In this document: piece after piece, positions 44,120 through 53,325 of the stretch
How the letters are laid out: the number at the start of each line of letters is the position of its first letter
Position numbering within the stretch: position 1 is the stretch's first letter
NCBI GenBank assembly: GCA_016212005.1
Contig: JACRHP010000052.1
Location: 1 to 62,323 of the forward strand
Direction of reading: 5' to 3'
DNA length: 62,323 nucleotides
Source: Candidatus Omnitrophota bacterium
GTDB lineage: Bacteria; Omnitrophota; Gorgyraeia; Zapsychrales; Zapsychraceae
The notes under the pieces: model-generated
What the model saw: the letters and a program-made list of their open reading frames with translations, nothing else
The model's database searches: none
What the model was told of the DNA's origin: nothing
Translations under genes and position numbers: made by a program

Positions 44120-45694
44120 TTATTTTTGCGCCTTTTGGTCTTTCAATAATTTATACTCGATACTGTCCGTCAGCGCTTCCCATGATGCTTCAATGATATT
44201 TTCATGAACGCCGACCGTCGTCCAGGAATCAGTGTCATCCTGGGATTCGATCAAAACGCGCACCTTGGCAGCGGTGCCTTCTTTAGTGTCCAAAACGCGC
44301 ACCTTGTAATCGGTCAGATGCATTTGCGCAAGGCGCGGATAAAATTTCGTCAACGCCTGCCGCAGGGCTTTATCCAGCGCTTCCACCGGACCGCCCCCCT
44401 CGGCGGCATTATACCGGCTTTCGCCGTTGACGTTAACGCGCACCGATGCCTCGGCGAAGACCTGACCGTCAAAACGCTTCTCGGAAACGGTACGGAATCC
44501 CTCCAGCGTAAAAAACGGCTTGTATTTCTTGAGCGACCGCTTGAGGAACAATTCGAAAGAAGCGTCAGCCGCCTCAAACTGGTAACCGCCATGTTCTTTG
44601 TCCTGAAGGGCCTTCAAAAGTTCCTGGGCCTCCGGCGATTTCTTGTCCAGATCGACGTCCATCTGTTTGGCTTTCAGGATAATAGGCATTTTGCCGGCCA
44701 GTTCGGAAGTGATAAACCGCCGGTGATTGCCAACTTTGGCCGGATCGATGTGTTCATAGGCCAGCGGATTCTTGAGCATGGCGTCGATATGGACGCCCCC
44801 TTTGTGAGCAAACGCCGAGTGCCCGACGAATGCCGCGTTATCCGCCAGCTTAAAATTGCTGATCTCGCTGATGAAATAAGAGGTTTCCGTCAACTTCGGC
44901 ACGTTTTTCTCCGGGATCGAGGACTTATCAAACTTCGTGGACAAAATACCGATAATCGTGCACAAATCGGCGTTGCCGCAGCGTTCGCCAAGGCCGTTAA
45001 ACGTCCCCTGTACATGCACGCAGCCCGCCTCTACCGCCGCGATGCTGTTAGCCACCCCCATCCCCAAATCGTTATGGGTATGGATCCCCAAAGGACATTT
45101 GATGTCTTTTTTTACCTTCGTGACTATGTCCTTGACTTGCGCGGGGAGCGTGCCGCCGTTGGTATCGCACAGCACGATACAATCCGCCCCCGCGTCCTGG
45201 GCCGCCGCTATAGCCCTGAGGGCATAGTCAGGATTATGTTTATATCCGTCAAAAAAATGTTCCGCGTCGTAAATCACTTCCTTTTTGTGTTGTTTAAGAT
45301 ACTCCACCGAGTCGGCAATCATCTGCAGGTTTTCTTCCAATGTCGTGCGCAAGACATCCGTAACGTGCAGATCCCAGCTCTTGCCGAAAATCGTAACCGC
45401 GGGCGTCCCGGAAGCAACCAGCGCGCGCAGATTCAGGTCATCGGCGGGCTTTGTCTTCGGCCGGCGGGTCGAGCCGAACGCGGCGATCCTGGCGTGTTTC
45501 CATTTGCGTTTGTGCACGCTCTGGAAGTATTCCTGGTCCTTGGGGTTGGACCCCGGCCAGCCGCCTTCCACATAATGGACACCCAGTTCATCGAGCTTTT
45601 CGGTGATCTTGATCTTATCGTTGACCGTAAAAGAAACCCCCTCGGTTTGGGAACCGTCCCTTAAGGTCGTGTCATAAATGGTTATCCGTGTCAT
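44120..45694 (-). CDS. cimA: (R)-citramalate synthase
   Basis: IYDTTLRDGSQTEGVSFTVNDKIKI, DTNGGTLP, GIHTHNDLGMGVANS, HMGC/LeuA dimer C-terminus. Confidence 0.92.
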   Translation of the reverse strand: MTRITIYDTTLRDGSQTEGVSFTVNDKIKITEKLDELGVHYVEGGWPGSNPKDQEYFQSVHKRKWKHARIAAFGSTRRPKTKPADDLNLRALVASGTPAVTIFGKSWDLHVTDVLRTTLEENLQMIADSVEYLKQHKKEVIYDAEHFFDGYKHNPDYALRAIAAAQDAGADCIVLCDTNGGTLPAQVKDIVTKVKKDIKCPLGIHTHNDLGMGVANSIAAVEAGCVHVQGTFNGLGERCGNADLCTIIGILSTKFDKSSIPEKNVPKLTETSYFISEISNFKLADNAAFVGHSAFAHKGGVHIDAMLKNPLAYEHIDPAKVGNHRRFITSELAGKMPIILKAKQMDVDLDKKSPEAQELLKALQDKEHGGYQFEAADASFELFLKRSLKKYKPFFTLEGFRTVSEKRFDGQVFAEASVRVNVNGESRYNAAEGGGPVEALDKALRQALTKFYPRLAQMHLTDYKVRVLDTKEGTAAKVRVLIESQDDTDSWTTVGVHENIIEASWEALTDSIEYKLLKDQKAQK

Positions 45695-45701
45695 AGGATC
45701 T

Positions 45702-46922
45702 TTACGCCTCCAGCTCGAATCTTTGATGTAAGCACCGGACCGCTTTTTCCGCATACCGCTGGCTGATGATACACGAAATGCTGATCTCGGAAGTGGAGAT
45801 CATATCGATGTTGATCTTGTTTTCCGCGAGCGTCTGGAACATCCTGGCCGCGATCCCGTGATGCGAACGCATGCCGGAGCCGACGATGGAAATACGGGCG
45901 ATTTTCTTGTCAAAAAGAACTTCTCCGGCATTGATTTTCTGCGCCACCGCCTTGGCCGCCCGCAACGCCCTGGGCAAATCAGCCTTCGAAACAGTAAAAG
46001 AAATATCCGTATGTTTGGTATGGCTCACGTTCTGGACGATCATATCGACGCTGACGTCCATTTTGGATATTTCCGTAAAGATCGTGGCCGCGATTCCCGT
46101 GCGGTCGGGGACCGAACGGATAGTGATCTTGGCCTCCGACTTGTTGCAGGTGATGCCGCGAACGGACACTTCTTCCATCTTATCGTCTTTTTTAACAATC
46201 ATGGTGCCTTCCTCCTTCGAGAAGCTTGAACGCACGTGCATGGGGATATTATATTTTTTGGCCACTTCAATCGAGCGTGCCTGCATGACCTGGGCCCCCA
46301 GCGCGGCCATTTCCAGCATCTCCTCAAAAGTGATTGCTTTAATTTTCTTCGCCTGCGGCACGATGCGCGGATCCGTCGTATAGATGCCCTGGACGTCCGT
46401 GTAAATTTCGCAAACCTTGGCCCTTAGCGCATGGGCCAGCGCAACGGCGGTCAGATCAGACCCCCCGCGGCCCAACGTCGTGATCTCATTTTCAGAGGTA
46501 ACGCCCTGATAACCGGCCACAATGACGATCTTGTTATCGGCGATAGCCTTGCGGATCCGGCGGCCGCTGATCGTCTCAATGCGGGCCCTGGTGTGCCGCT
46601 TGTCGGTCTTGATCCCGACCTGGGGCCCCGTAAACGAAATGGCCTCATGCCCGCACGCCTTGACCGCCATGGCCAAAAGCGCGCAGGAGATCTGTTCGCC
46701 CGTCGACATGAGCATATCCATCTCCCGTTCCGAAGGAGATTTAGAAAGTTGATACGCCATCGCCTCCAGATCATCGGTCGTATCCCCCAGGGCCGAGACA
46801 ACGACAACCACATGATTATAATTATTTTTCGTCGCCACAATTCTGCGCGCGACCGCCTTGATCCGTTCGATATTCGCCACCGATGACCCGCCGTATTTCT
46901 GAACCACGATATACTTTTTCAT
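45702..46922 (-). CDS. lysC: aspartate kinase
   Basis: VQKYGGSSVANIERIK, TLGRGGSDLTAVALA, ACT-domain C-terminus. Confidence 0.95.
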   Translation of the reverse strand: MKKYIVVQKYGGSSVANIERIKAVARRIVATKNNYNHVVVVVSALGDTTDDLEAMAYQLSKSPSEREMDMLMSTGEQISCALLAMAVKACGHEAISFTGPQVGIKTDKRHTRARIETISGRRIRKAIADNKIVIVAGYQGVTSENEITTLGRGGSDLTAVALAHALRAKVCEIYTDVQGIYTTDPRIVPQAKKIKAITFEEMLEMAALGAQVMQARSIEVAKKYNIPMHVRSSFSKEEGTMIVKKDDKMEEVSVRGITCNKSEAKITIRSVPDRTGIAATIFTEISKMDVSVDMIVQNVSHTKHTDISFTVSKADLPRALRAAKAVAQKINAGEVLFDKKIARISIVGSGMRSHHGIAARMFQTLAENKINIDMISTSEISISCIISQRYAEKAVRCLHQRFELEA

Positions 46923-46932
46923 TACCGTCCCT

Positions 46933-48138
46933 TCAGGAATTACGTTTACCCAGAAATTTCATCATCAGGGCTTCCCCGCTTGCGAATTTAAGCCCCTTTT
47001 CCCGGGCGGCGGTCTCCGTAAACTGCCCGGCGCCATCGGGGACAACGCCTTTGCCGTACATCACAAAACAAACCGGGTCCGAAGAGTGCGTGCGCAATTC
47101 CACCGGCGTGGGATGGTCCGGCAGGAGTAAAACCCGCACGTCGTCACGCTTGTCGAAATAATTTAAAATCGTCCCCACGACATGCTGGTCGATCTTCTCG
47201 ATGCAATCGACCTTGGCCTGCGCGTCGCCGTTGTGGCCGGCCTCATCGGTCGCTTCAATATGGATATAGACCAAATCATGTTTTTTCAAAGCGGCCAGGG
47301 CGTATTCGGCCTTGCCCGAATAATTCGTATCATAATACCCGGTTATGCCGGGGACGTCAATAATTTCCAGCCCGGCGAGACGCCCGATCCCGTTGACCAG
47401 ATCAACGGCGGAAATAATCGCGCCGCTTACCCCGAACTTCTGGTCAAAAGAAGGCAAATTGGGCCGCACGCCCTGGCCCCACAACCAGATCATGTTCGCC
47501 TGGTTTTCCTTGAGATCGCCGCGCACCTGATTGACCGGGTGGCTCTCAAAGATTTTCCGGGATTTTTCCATCAGCATCAACAACATCTCGGCCCCGCGGC
47601 CTTTGGGCAGATGCTGTTGAACTTCCTTGTTCAGGATATCATGCGGCGGATAAGTCTTGAGCGCCAGGTAGTCCTGGATTTTATTCGTTTTCATCACCAG
47701 TAAATGGCGATAACTTTTCCCGGGATAAAATTTGATCCCTTCCTGGACGATCTCCTTGTTCAAAGCGTCAATTAAAATGCCCGCTTCTTTCGTGGGGATA
47801 TGCCCGGCGCTGTAGTCAACCATCTTCCCGCTGCCAATTGTAACCAGATTGCAGCGGAAGGCCACCTCATCGTCTTGAAGAATGATATTCTGGTTGGCCG
47901 CCTCCAGCGGGGCCCGCCCGGTGTGACAAATTTTGGGATCATACCCCAGGATCGCCATGTTGCCGATGTCAGAGCCCGGGTTCATCCCGTCAGGAATCGT
48001 TTGCACGAGCCCCACCGTGCCGTGTTGGGCCATAAAATCCATATTCGGCCGCCGGGCCACTTCCAAAGGCGTTTTATTGCCCAATTTCTTGACGGGGTAA
48101 TCCGCCATGCCATCGGGGACGATAACGATGTATTTCAT
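46933..48138 (-). CDS. ApgM-family cofactor-independent phosphoglycerate mutase / proposed homoserine kinase
   Basis: IVPDGMADYPVKKLGNKTPLEVARRPNMDFMA...PGSDIGNMAILGYDP; context between lysC and thrC. Confidence 0.88.
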   Translation of the reverse strand: MKYIVIVPDGMADYPVKKLGNKTPLEVARRPNMDFMAQHGTVGLVQTIPDGMNPGSDIGNMAILGYDPKICHTGRAPLEAANQNIILQDDEVAFRCNLVTIGSGKMVDYSAGHIPTKEAGILIDALNKEIVQEGIKFYPGKSYRHLLVMKTNKIQDYLALKTYPPHDILNKEVQQHLPKGRGAEMLLMLMEKSRKIFESHPVNQVRGDLKENQANMIWLWGQGVRPNLPSFDQKFGVSGAIISAVDLVNGIGRLAGLEIIDVPGITGYYDTNYSGKAEYALAALKKHDLVYIHIEATDEAGHNGDAQAKVDCIEKIDQHVVGTILNYFDKRDDVRVLLLPDHPTPVELRTHSSDPVCFVMYGKGVVPDGAGQFTETAAREKGLKFASGEALMMKFLGKRNS

Positions 48139-48782
48139 AATCTCTCGCGAAGGATACGCACCAGAGCCGCCGACATTTCCCTGCGGCTGGCGGCGTATGC
48201 CAATTCTTTTTTATTTTGATCCAGAATATATCCCCGGTACCCCCGCGCGGTCAACTGGTTGGCGACGACCAGATCACAACCGGCATTACGGAAAAGGTCG
48301 CGCGTTTTTACGACCGCCGACCGCCGCGAAATTTTCGGTTCAAGTTTAAACCCTACCAACAATGCTTTCGGATTAAGCCGCTTGACGCTGCGAATGATCT
48401 TCGGGGTGGCCGTCAACTCCAGTTTCAACGTTTTCCGTCCAGAGGGGATCTTCCCCCTCACCGGTCTTTTTAATTGATAGTCCGCGACCGCCGCCGCGTG
48501 AACCACAACAGCCGTGTCTTTACGCAATTCCTTCTTTACCAGTCCTTCCAATTCCGCCAAAAAAGAAAACTTCAATGTCCGGATCCCCTCCGAGGATAGT
48601 GGCCGCTGAACCGGTCCTTCCAGAAGCACAACCCGCGCCCCGGCACGTGCGCAATCGAGAGCAATCTGCTGGCCCAGCGCACCCGTGGATTGGTTGCTTA
48701 AAACACGTACGTCATCGATAGGCACCCAGGTCGGCCCGCAGGTGATGAGAATTTTTTTGTTTTTCAGGGAATGTCCCGCCAC
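48135..48782 (-). CDS. phosphopantothenate-cysteine ligase (CoaB domain only)
   Basis: ILITCGPTWVPIDDVRVLSNQSTGALGQQIALDCARAGARVVLLEGP; lacks the CoaC half. Confidence 0.8.
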   Translation of the reverse strand: MAGHSLKNKKILITCGPTWVPIDDVRVLSNQSTGALGQQIALDCARAGARVVLLEGPVQRPLSSEGIRTLKFSFLAELEGLVKKELRKDTAVVVHAAAVADYQLKRPVRGKIPSGRKTLKLELTATPKIIRSVKRLNPKALLVGFKLEPKISRRSAVVKTRDLFRNAGCDLVVANQLTARGYRGYILDQNKKELAYAASRREMSAALVRILRERL

Positions 48783-48789
48783 GTCGACC

Positions 48790-49848
48790 TTATAACCCGA
48801 TTTCCTTGAGGATCGCCTTGACGTCCGGCTTTAGTGAAACAGGCGGCTGAACGTTTTTGATAGCGATGTCCGGATCTTTAAGCCCGTGGCCCGTAAGAGT
48901 GCAGACGATGCGGGTGCCTCGATGCTTTTTAAAATACCCGGCCTGATGCAATTTGAGCATACCGGCCACCGAAGCGGCTGAAGCCGGTTCAACGAAAACC
49001 CCGCTTTGTGAAGCCAAACGTTTGTAGGCATCAAGAATTTCGAGGTCGGTGACAGCCTCGATCAACCCCCTGGATTCATCCCGGGCCGCCTCGGCGCTTT
49101 TCCAGCTGGCCGGGTTACCGATCTTAATGGCGGTCGCGATCGTCTGCGGATGTTCGACGATTTTTTTCAAGACAATAGGTGCCGCGCCCGCGGCCTGGAA
49201 CCCGAGCATCTTCGGCAACTGTTTTGACTTCCCGGCTTTTTTATATTCTCCGTAACCTTTCCAATACGCGGTGATATTCCCGGCGTTGCCGACGGGGATC
49301 GAGTGAAACTCCGGCGCATCGCCGAGCGCGTCACAGATCTCGAAAGCCGCCGACTTCTGCCCTTCGATGCGGAAGGGATTGATCGAATTGACCAGTTCAA
49401 CGGGATATTTTTCGGTGATCTCACGGACAAGCGTCAACGCCTCGTCAAAATTCCCCTTGATAGCGACCACCTTGGCCCGGTGGATCATCGCCTGGGCGAG
49501 CTTGCCCAACGCGATATTGCCTTCGGGGATCAGGACCGCGCAACGCATGCCGCAGCGCGCCGCATAGGCCGCCGCCGAAGCCGAGGTATTTCCCGTTGAG
49601 GCGCACATGACGATCGTGCAGCCTTTCTCTTTCGCCTTGGAGATGGCCATCGTCATGCCCCGATCCTTGAATGAACCCGTCGGGTTAAGTCCTTCGTATT
49701 TCAAATAAACTTCCAGACCGGTTTCTGCAGACAGATCGCGGGAAGGAACCAGCGGAGTATTTCCCTCAAGCAACGTAACAACAGGGGTTTTCTTGGTAAC
49801 AGGCAGGAAATCCCGGTACTCTTCAATGACGCCTCTCCAGCTCACCAC
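48790..49848 (-). CDS. thrC: threonine synthase
   Basis: LLEGNTPLVPSRDLS, KYEGLNPTGSFKDRGMTMAISKAKEKG, ASTGNTSASAAAYAARCG. Confidence 0.95.
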   Translation of the reverse strand: MVSWRGVIEEYRDFLPVTKKTPVVTLLEGNTPLVPSRDLSAETGLEVYLKYEGLNPTGSFKDRGMTMAISKAKEKGCTIVMCASTGNTSASAAAYAARCGMRCAVLIPEGNIALGKLAQAMIHRAKVVAIKGNFDEALTLVREITEKYPVELVNSINPFRIEGQKSAAFEICDALGDAPEFHSIPVGNAGNITAYWKGYGEYKKAGKSKQLPKMLGFQAAGAAPIVLKKIVEHPQTIATAIKIGNPASWKSAEAARDESRGLIEAVTDLEILDAYKRLASQSGVFVEPASAASVAGMLKLHQAGYFKKHRGTRIVCTLTGHGLKDPDIAIKNVQPPVSLKPDVKAILKEIGL

Positions 49849-51134
49849 AATTTCTCCATGCGGATGGCAACGGGTTTGCTTTTGACGATCGGCAGCTTCC
49901 AGATCTTTTCAAGAGCTAGACGCAAGTTCTTTTCCATCGTATAATCCGTCAGCATGACAACCGGCACCGCCCACGCCGCGGTGTGCGCCGGCTGGGTGAC
50001 GGAATTAAGCCCGATCCCGTAACGGCCCAAAACGCTGGTGATCTTGCCCAGGACCCCGGGTTTGTCGGTCGCCATAAAACGGATATAGAACCGTGTCTTG
50101 ATCTGGTCGATCTTGCGGATACTGAAATTGGGCGCTTCGCTGTAAAGGTTGCAGAGCAAATTCGCGTCCGCGCCGCGGGATGCCAGGTTCAACAAGTCGC
50201 TTACCACACCCGAGGCGGCCGCCATCTGCCCCGCCCCCTCGCCGGAGAGAAGCACGTCCCCCAGTGGATTGGCATTAAGATAAAACGCGTTGTAAATACC
50301 GCTGATCGAAGCCAATGGATGTCCTTTGGAAATGAGCGTAGGATGCACGCGGGCTTCCACAACGTTCTCGTAGCGTTTGGCGATTGCCAGAAGTTTGATG
50401 GTCAAATTCAGGCTCTCGGCATAGGCGATATCGTCATGCGAAATATGCGTGATTCCTTCGGTATAAATGTCGCTGACCTTCACAAACTTTCCAAAGGCCA
50501 AATACGCCAGGATCGCCAGTTTGTGGGTGGAGTCCATCCCGTTGATATCCAGCGTCGGATTGCTTTCCGCGAACCCTTTTTCCTGCGCCAGCTTCAAAGC
50601 CTTGGTAAACGAAAGGTTGTTTTTGGTCATCTCGGTCAGGATAAAATTGCACGTCCCGTTAATGATCCCGTAAATACGGTTGTACGTGTTGCCCACCATA
50701 CCTTCGGTGATGGTCTTGATGATCGGGATCCCGGCACCGACCGATGATTCAAAATATAACTGGCGGTTCTGCTTTTTAGCTAACTGGAACAATTCCTTGC
50801 CGTAATGGGCGATCAGGACTTTATTGGCCGTGACCACGTGCTTGCCGCGGCGCAACGCCGTTGTCACGATCTCCTTGGCCGGATGCAAACCGCCGATAAG
50901 TTCGATAACAACTTCAGTACTTCTATCGTCCAGGACATCGGATATCTTTTTGGTCAGCCGGGTGGCGCCCAATCCGCGGGTGTCTTTTCTGTGGATGCTC
51001 CGGTCGCAGATCGTTCGCGCAACGAATTCAACCCGGTATTTATCATGGATATAATTTTGCCGCTTCTGCAGGAATTTGATAACGCCTGCGCCGACGACAC
51101 CATAACCGATAAGCCCGACATTAATCTTGCGCAT
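49842..51134 (-). CDS. hom: homoserine dehydrogenase
   Basis: NVGLIGYGVVGAGVIKFL, GIINGTCNFILTEM, ESNPTLDINGMDSTHKLAILAYLAFG, ACT domain. Confidence 0.95.
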   Translation of the reverse strand: MRKINVGLIGYGVVGAGVIKFLQKRQNYIHDKYRVEFVARTICDRSIHRKDTRGLGATRLTKKISDVLDDRSTEVVIELIGGLHPAKEIVTTALRRGKHVVTANKVLIAHYGKELFQLAKKQNRQLYFESSVGAGIPIIKTITEGMVGNTYNRIYGIINGTCNFILTEMTKNNLSFTKALKLAQEKGFAESNPTLDINGMDSTHKLAILAYLAFGKFVKVSDIYTEGITHISHDDIAYAESLNLTIKLLAIAKRYENVVEARVHPTLISKGHPLASISGIYNAFYLNANPLGDVLLSGEGAGQMAAASGVVSDLLNLASRGADANLLCNLYSEAPNFSIRKIDQIKTRFYIRFMATDKPGVLGKITSVLGRYGIGLNSVTQPAHTAAWAVPVVMLTDYTMEKNLRLALEKIWKLPIVKSKPVAIRMEKLW

Positions 51135-51489
51135 GATTCTTGTTTTCTCCGTTCTTGAAAAATTCAATCAGCTTTGCCAGCAAGAATTCTCCTTCGGGAT
51201 CGAGGAACTCGAATGCCAGCCTCGTCTCATAAATCAAACTTTTTACTTTCTCATGGGATTCCAGGACATTCCCTTCCAGATAAGTTGTTTCAGCCAGATA
51301 AGGGGTCTTCAGCTCAATACCGATTTTCGTTCCGACCGCGAATTGCCTGGAGGTCACAAAACACATCCCCCCATGTCCGATATTCTTCAGTTGGGTCAAC
51401 TCGTAGCGATGTTCAGGGTGGTCTTTTTCGAAATACGACAATATAAAATGTTTGTGGATACGTTTGCCTTTACGCCGTTCTTGTACCAT
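51121..51489 (-). CDS. PilZ-domain protein
   Basis: RRKGKRIHKHFILSYFE...LKNIGHGGMCFVTSRQFAVGTKIGIELKTP. Confidence 0.7.
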   Translation of the reverse strand: MVQERRKGKRIHKHFILSYFEKDHPEHRYELTQLKNIGHGGMCFVTSRQFAVGTKIGIELKTPYLAETTYLEGNVLESHEKVKSLIYETRLAFEFLDPEGEFLLAKLIEFFKNGENKNHAQD

Positions 51490-51557
51490 TTTGCCTTCTC
51501 CACTTGCGGGTTAGCAGCCTGGCAGGAGAAAACCCGAACATCTCCCAATAATTTGAT

Positions 51558-51630
51558 CGGAGCGGACGGGCTTGAACCGTCGACCTCTTGAACCCCATTC
51601 AAGTGCGCTAGCCAACTGCGCTACGCTCCG
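51558..51630 (-). tRNA. tRNA-Pro(GGG)
   Basis: CGGAGCG/CGCTCCG acceptor, D-arm GCGCAGTTGGCTAGCGC, anticodon stem CTTGA/TCAAG with loop ATGGGGT, T-arm GACGG-TTCAAGC-CCGTC; CCA not encoded. Confidence 0.93.
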
Positions 51631-51633
51631 TTA

Positions 51634-52728
51634 TTATTTAACTAATTCTATATCAACAGTTTGTGAAATGTTACTATTTTCAGACTTTTGCGATTCTGGC
51701 GAAAGTGTCCAAAAAGTGTCCATTCTCCGACCCAAAACGTCAACCGCATGCTTCTTATGACTTGGTGACAAATGGCTATATCGCAGCGTCATTCGAATAT
51801 CCTTATGCCCTAACAATTCCCGCACCGTATTAATATCTATCCCAGACATGACCAGTTGACTGGCAAAAGTATGCCTTAAGTCGTGGAAATGAAAATCTTT
51901 TATACCAGACTTTTTCAGGGCTGTAAAGAAGGATTTCCGGATATCGTGACATGGTTTACCAAGTGAATTACAGAAAATATATGGGCTTTCGGGGTGCTTT
52001 CGAACCCGGATCAGAGCAGTCTTGACTTGCTCATTTATGTAGACTTCGCGCTTTTCCCCGTTCTTGGTATCAAGCAAAGTAATGATATTGTTCTTAAAAT
52101 CCACATCATGCCATTTAAGGCCGAAGAGTTCGCCTCTACGCATGCCGGTATTGAGCGCCAGGACAACGACCGGTCTCAACCTCTTGTTACAATTGGCCAG
52201 GACCTTGACGATTTCCTCCCTTTCGAGGAAACGCAAACGGCCCGCAGGTTCCTTAAGAAATTTGACGTTTCGGGCCGTGCTCTCATGCAGCTTGTCCCAG
52301 ATTACGGCTTTCGAGAACATTGTTTTCAGAGTGGCCAGCTCACGGTTGACCGTTGCAGGGCCGACCTGCCCGGAGCGTTCGAGCTTAAATTTCTCAATGT
52401 CTTTGATAGCGATCGTGTAGAGGTATTTACCCCCGAAATATCCCTTGAGGGTTTCGAGATTATAAAAATCGGACTTCCAGCTTTTCTTGTTGGCTTTGCA
52501 GTGGATATTCAGAAATTCCGCTGCGAAGTCCTCGAACTTAATCTTTTCCTTCTTGCAAACATCGAGGAATCTGCCCTCGGCAATCTCGACCTTCCGTTTC
52601 GCCAGAACAGCTTCAGCCAATTTCCTGCTGTAACCAATAGTTTCCCGACGACGCTTACCGTTCGGGGAACGATAATCAATCATCCACATCCCGTTTTTCT
52701 TTTGTTTTAAACCCTTTAATTTTTTCAT
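51634..52728 (-). CDS. tyrosine recombinase/phage integrase
   Basis: ALNTGMRRGELFGLKWHDVDF, FHDLRHTFASQLVMSGIDINTVRELLGHKDIRMTLRYSHLS. Confidence 0.95.
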   Translation of the reverse strand: MKKLKGLKQKKNGMWMIDYRSPNGKRRRETIGYSRKLAEAVLAKRKVEIAEGRFLDVCKKEKIKFEDFAAEFLNIHCKANKKSWKSDFYNLETLKGYFGGKYLYTIAIKDIEKFKLERSGQVGPATVNRELATLKTMFSKAVIWDKLHESTARNVKFLKEPAGRLRFLEREEIVKVLANCNKRLRPVVVLALNTGMRRGELFGLKWHDVDFKNNIITLLDTKNGEKREVYINEQVKTALIRVRKHPESPYIFCNSLGKPCHDIRKSFFTALKKSGIKDFHFHDLRHTFASQLVMSGIDINTVRELLGHKDIRMTLRYSHLSPSHKKHAVDVLGRRMDTFWTLSPESQKSENSNISQTVDIELVK

Positions 52729-52754
52729 AATAACTAGTATAAATATTAATGGAT

Positions 52755-52937
52755 TTAATTATACACCTTGACCGACTTTTCCTCTAGCCATTTTTCAATC
52801 TCTGAGAGTTCAAATCTAACCAGCCGGCCAATCTTATAATGCGGGATCTGTTTTGTGTGAACCCACGCATAAATGGTTCCGGCTTTGATCGCCAAATAAT
52901 CAGATAATTCTTTTATGTCAATACGTCTATTACTCAA
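52755..52937 (-). CDS. excisionase-like HTH protein
   Basis: RRIDIKELSDYLAIKAGTIYAWVHTKQIPHYKIGRLVRFELSEIEKWLEE. Confidence 0.85.
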   Translation of the reverse strand: MSNRRIDIKELSDYLAIKAGTIYAWVHTKQIPHYKIGRLVRFELSEIEKWLEEKSVKVYN

Positions 52938-53290
52938 TTCGAGTCCTTTTTAAAGACATCATCCACCTGTTTGGAGAGCTCCAGAAGCTCGGCGATTTCT
53001 CCCTTCGTGGCCGGCCAGTCCTGATCGACGTTAACCCGGGCAGCTTCAATCAAAGCCTTGAAATCAATTTTCAATCCATAGGTACTTTCCAGCTGGTCGC
53101 AAAGCAATCTTTGAAACTCTAGAATCTGCGCATACAATCGGATATCGTTTTCAAAGAATTTCTTGAAGACAACCTGGAGACTGTTTCTGTCCTTATTCAT
53201 CAGATCAACAAGGAAGCTGATGGCCTCCTGCGGGTCATTGAATTCCATTTTAGGGCCTTTCTCAAAGATATCAGGAGAAAGTTCTGCCAT
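52934..53290 (-). CDS. element-encoded protein of unknown function
   Basis: Intact ORF coupled to the excisionase ORF. Confidence 0.5.
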   Translation of the reverse strand: MAELSPDIFEKGPKMEFNDPQEAISFLVDLMNKDRNSLQVVFKKFFENDIRLYAQILEFQRLLCDQLESTYGLKIDFKALIEAARVNVDQDWPATKGEIAELLELSKQVDDVFKKDSN

Positions 53291-53325
53291 ATATCACCTC
53301 CGTTTAAATAGCGGGTTAATCTGCA

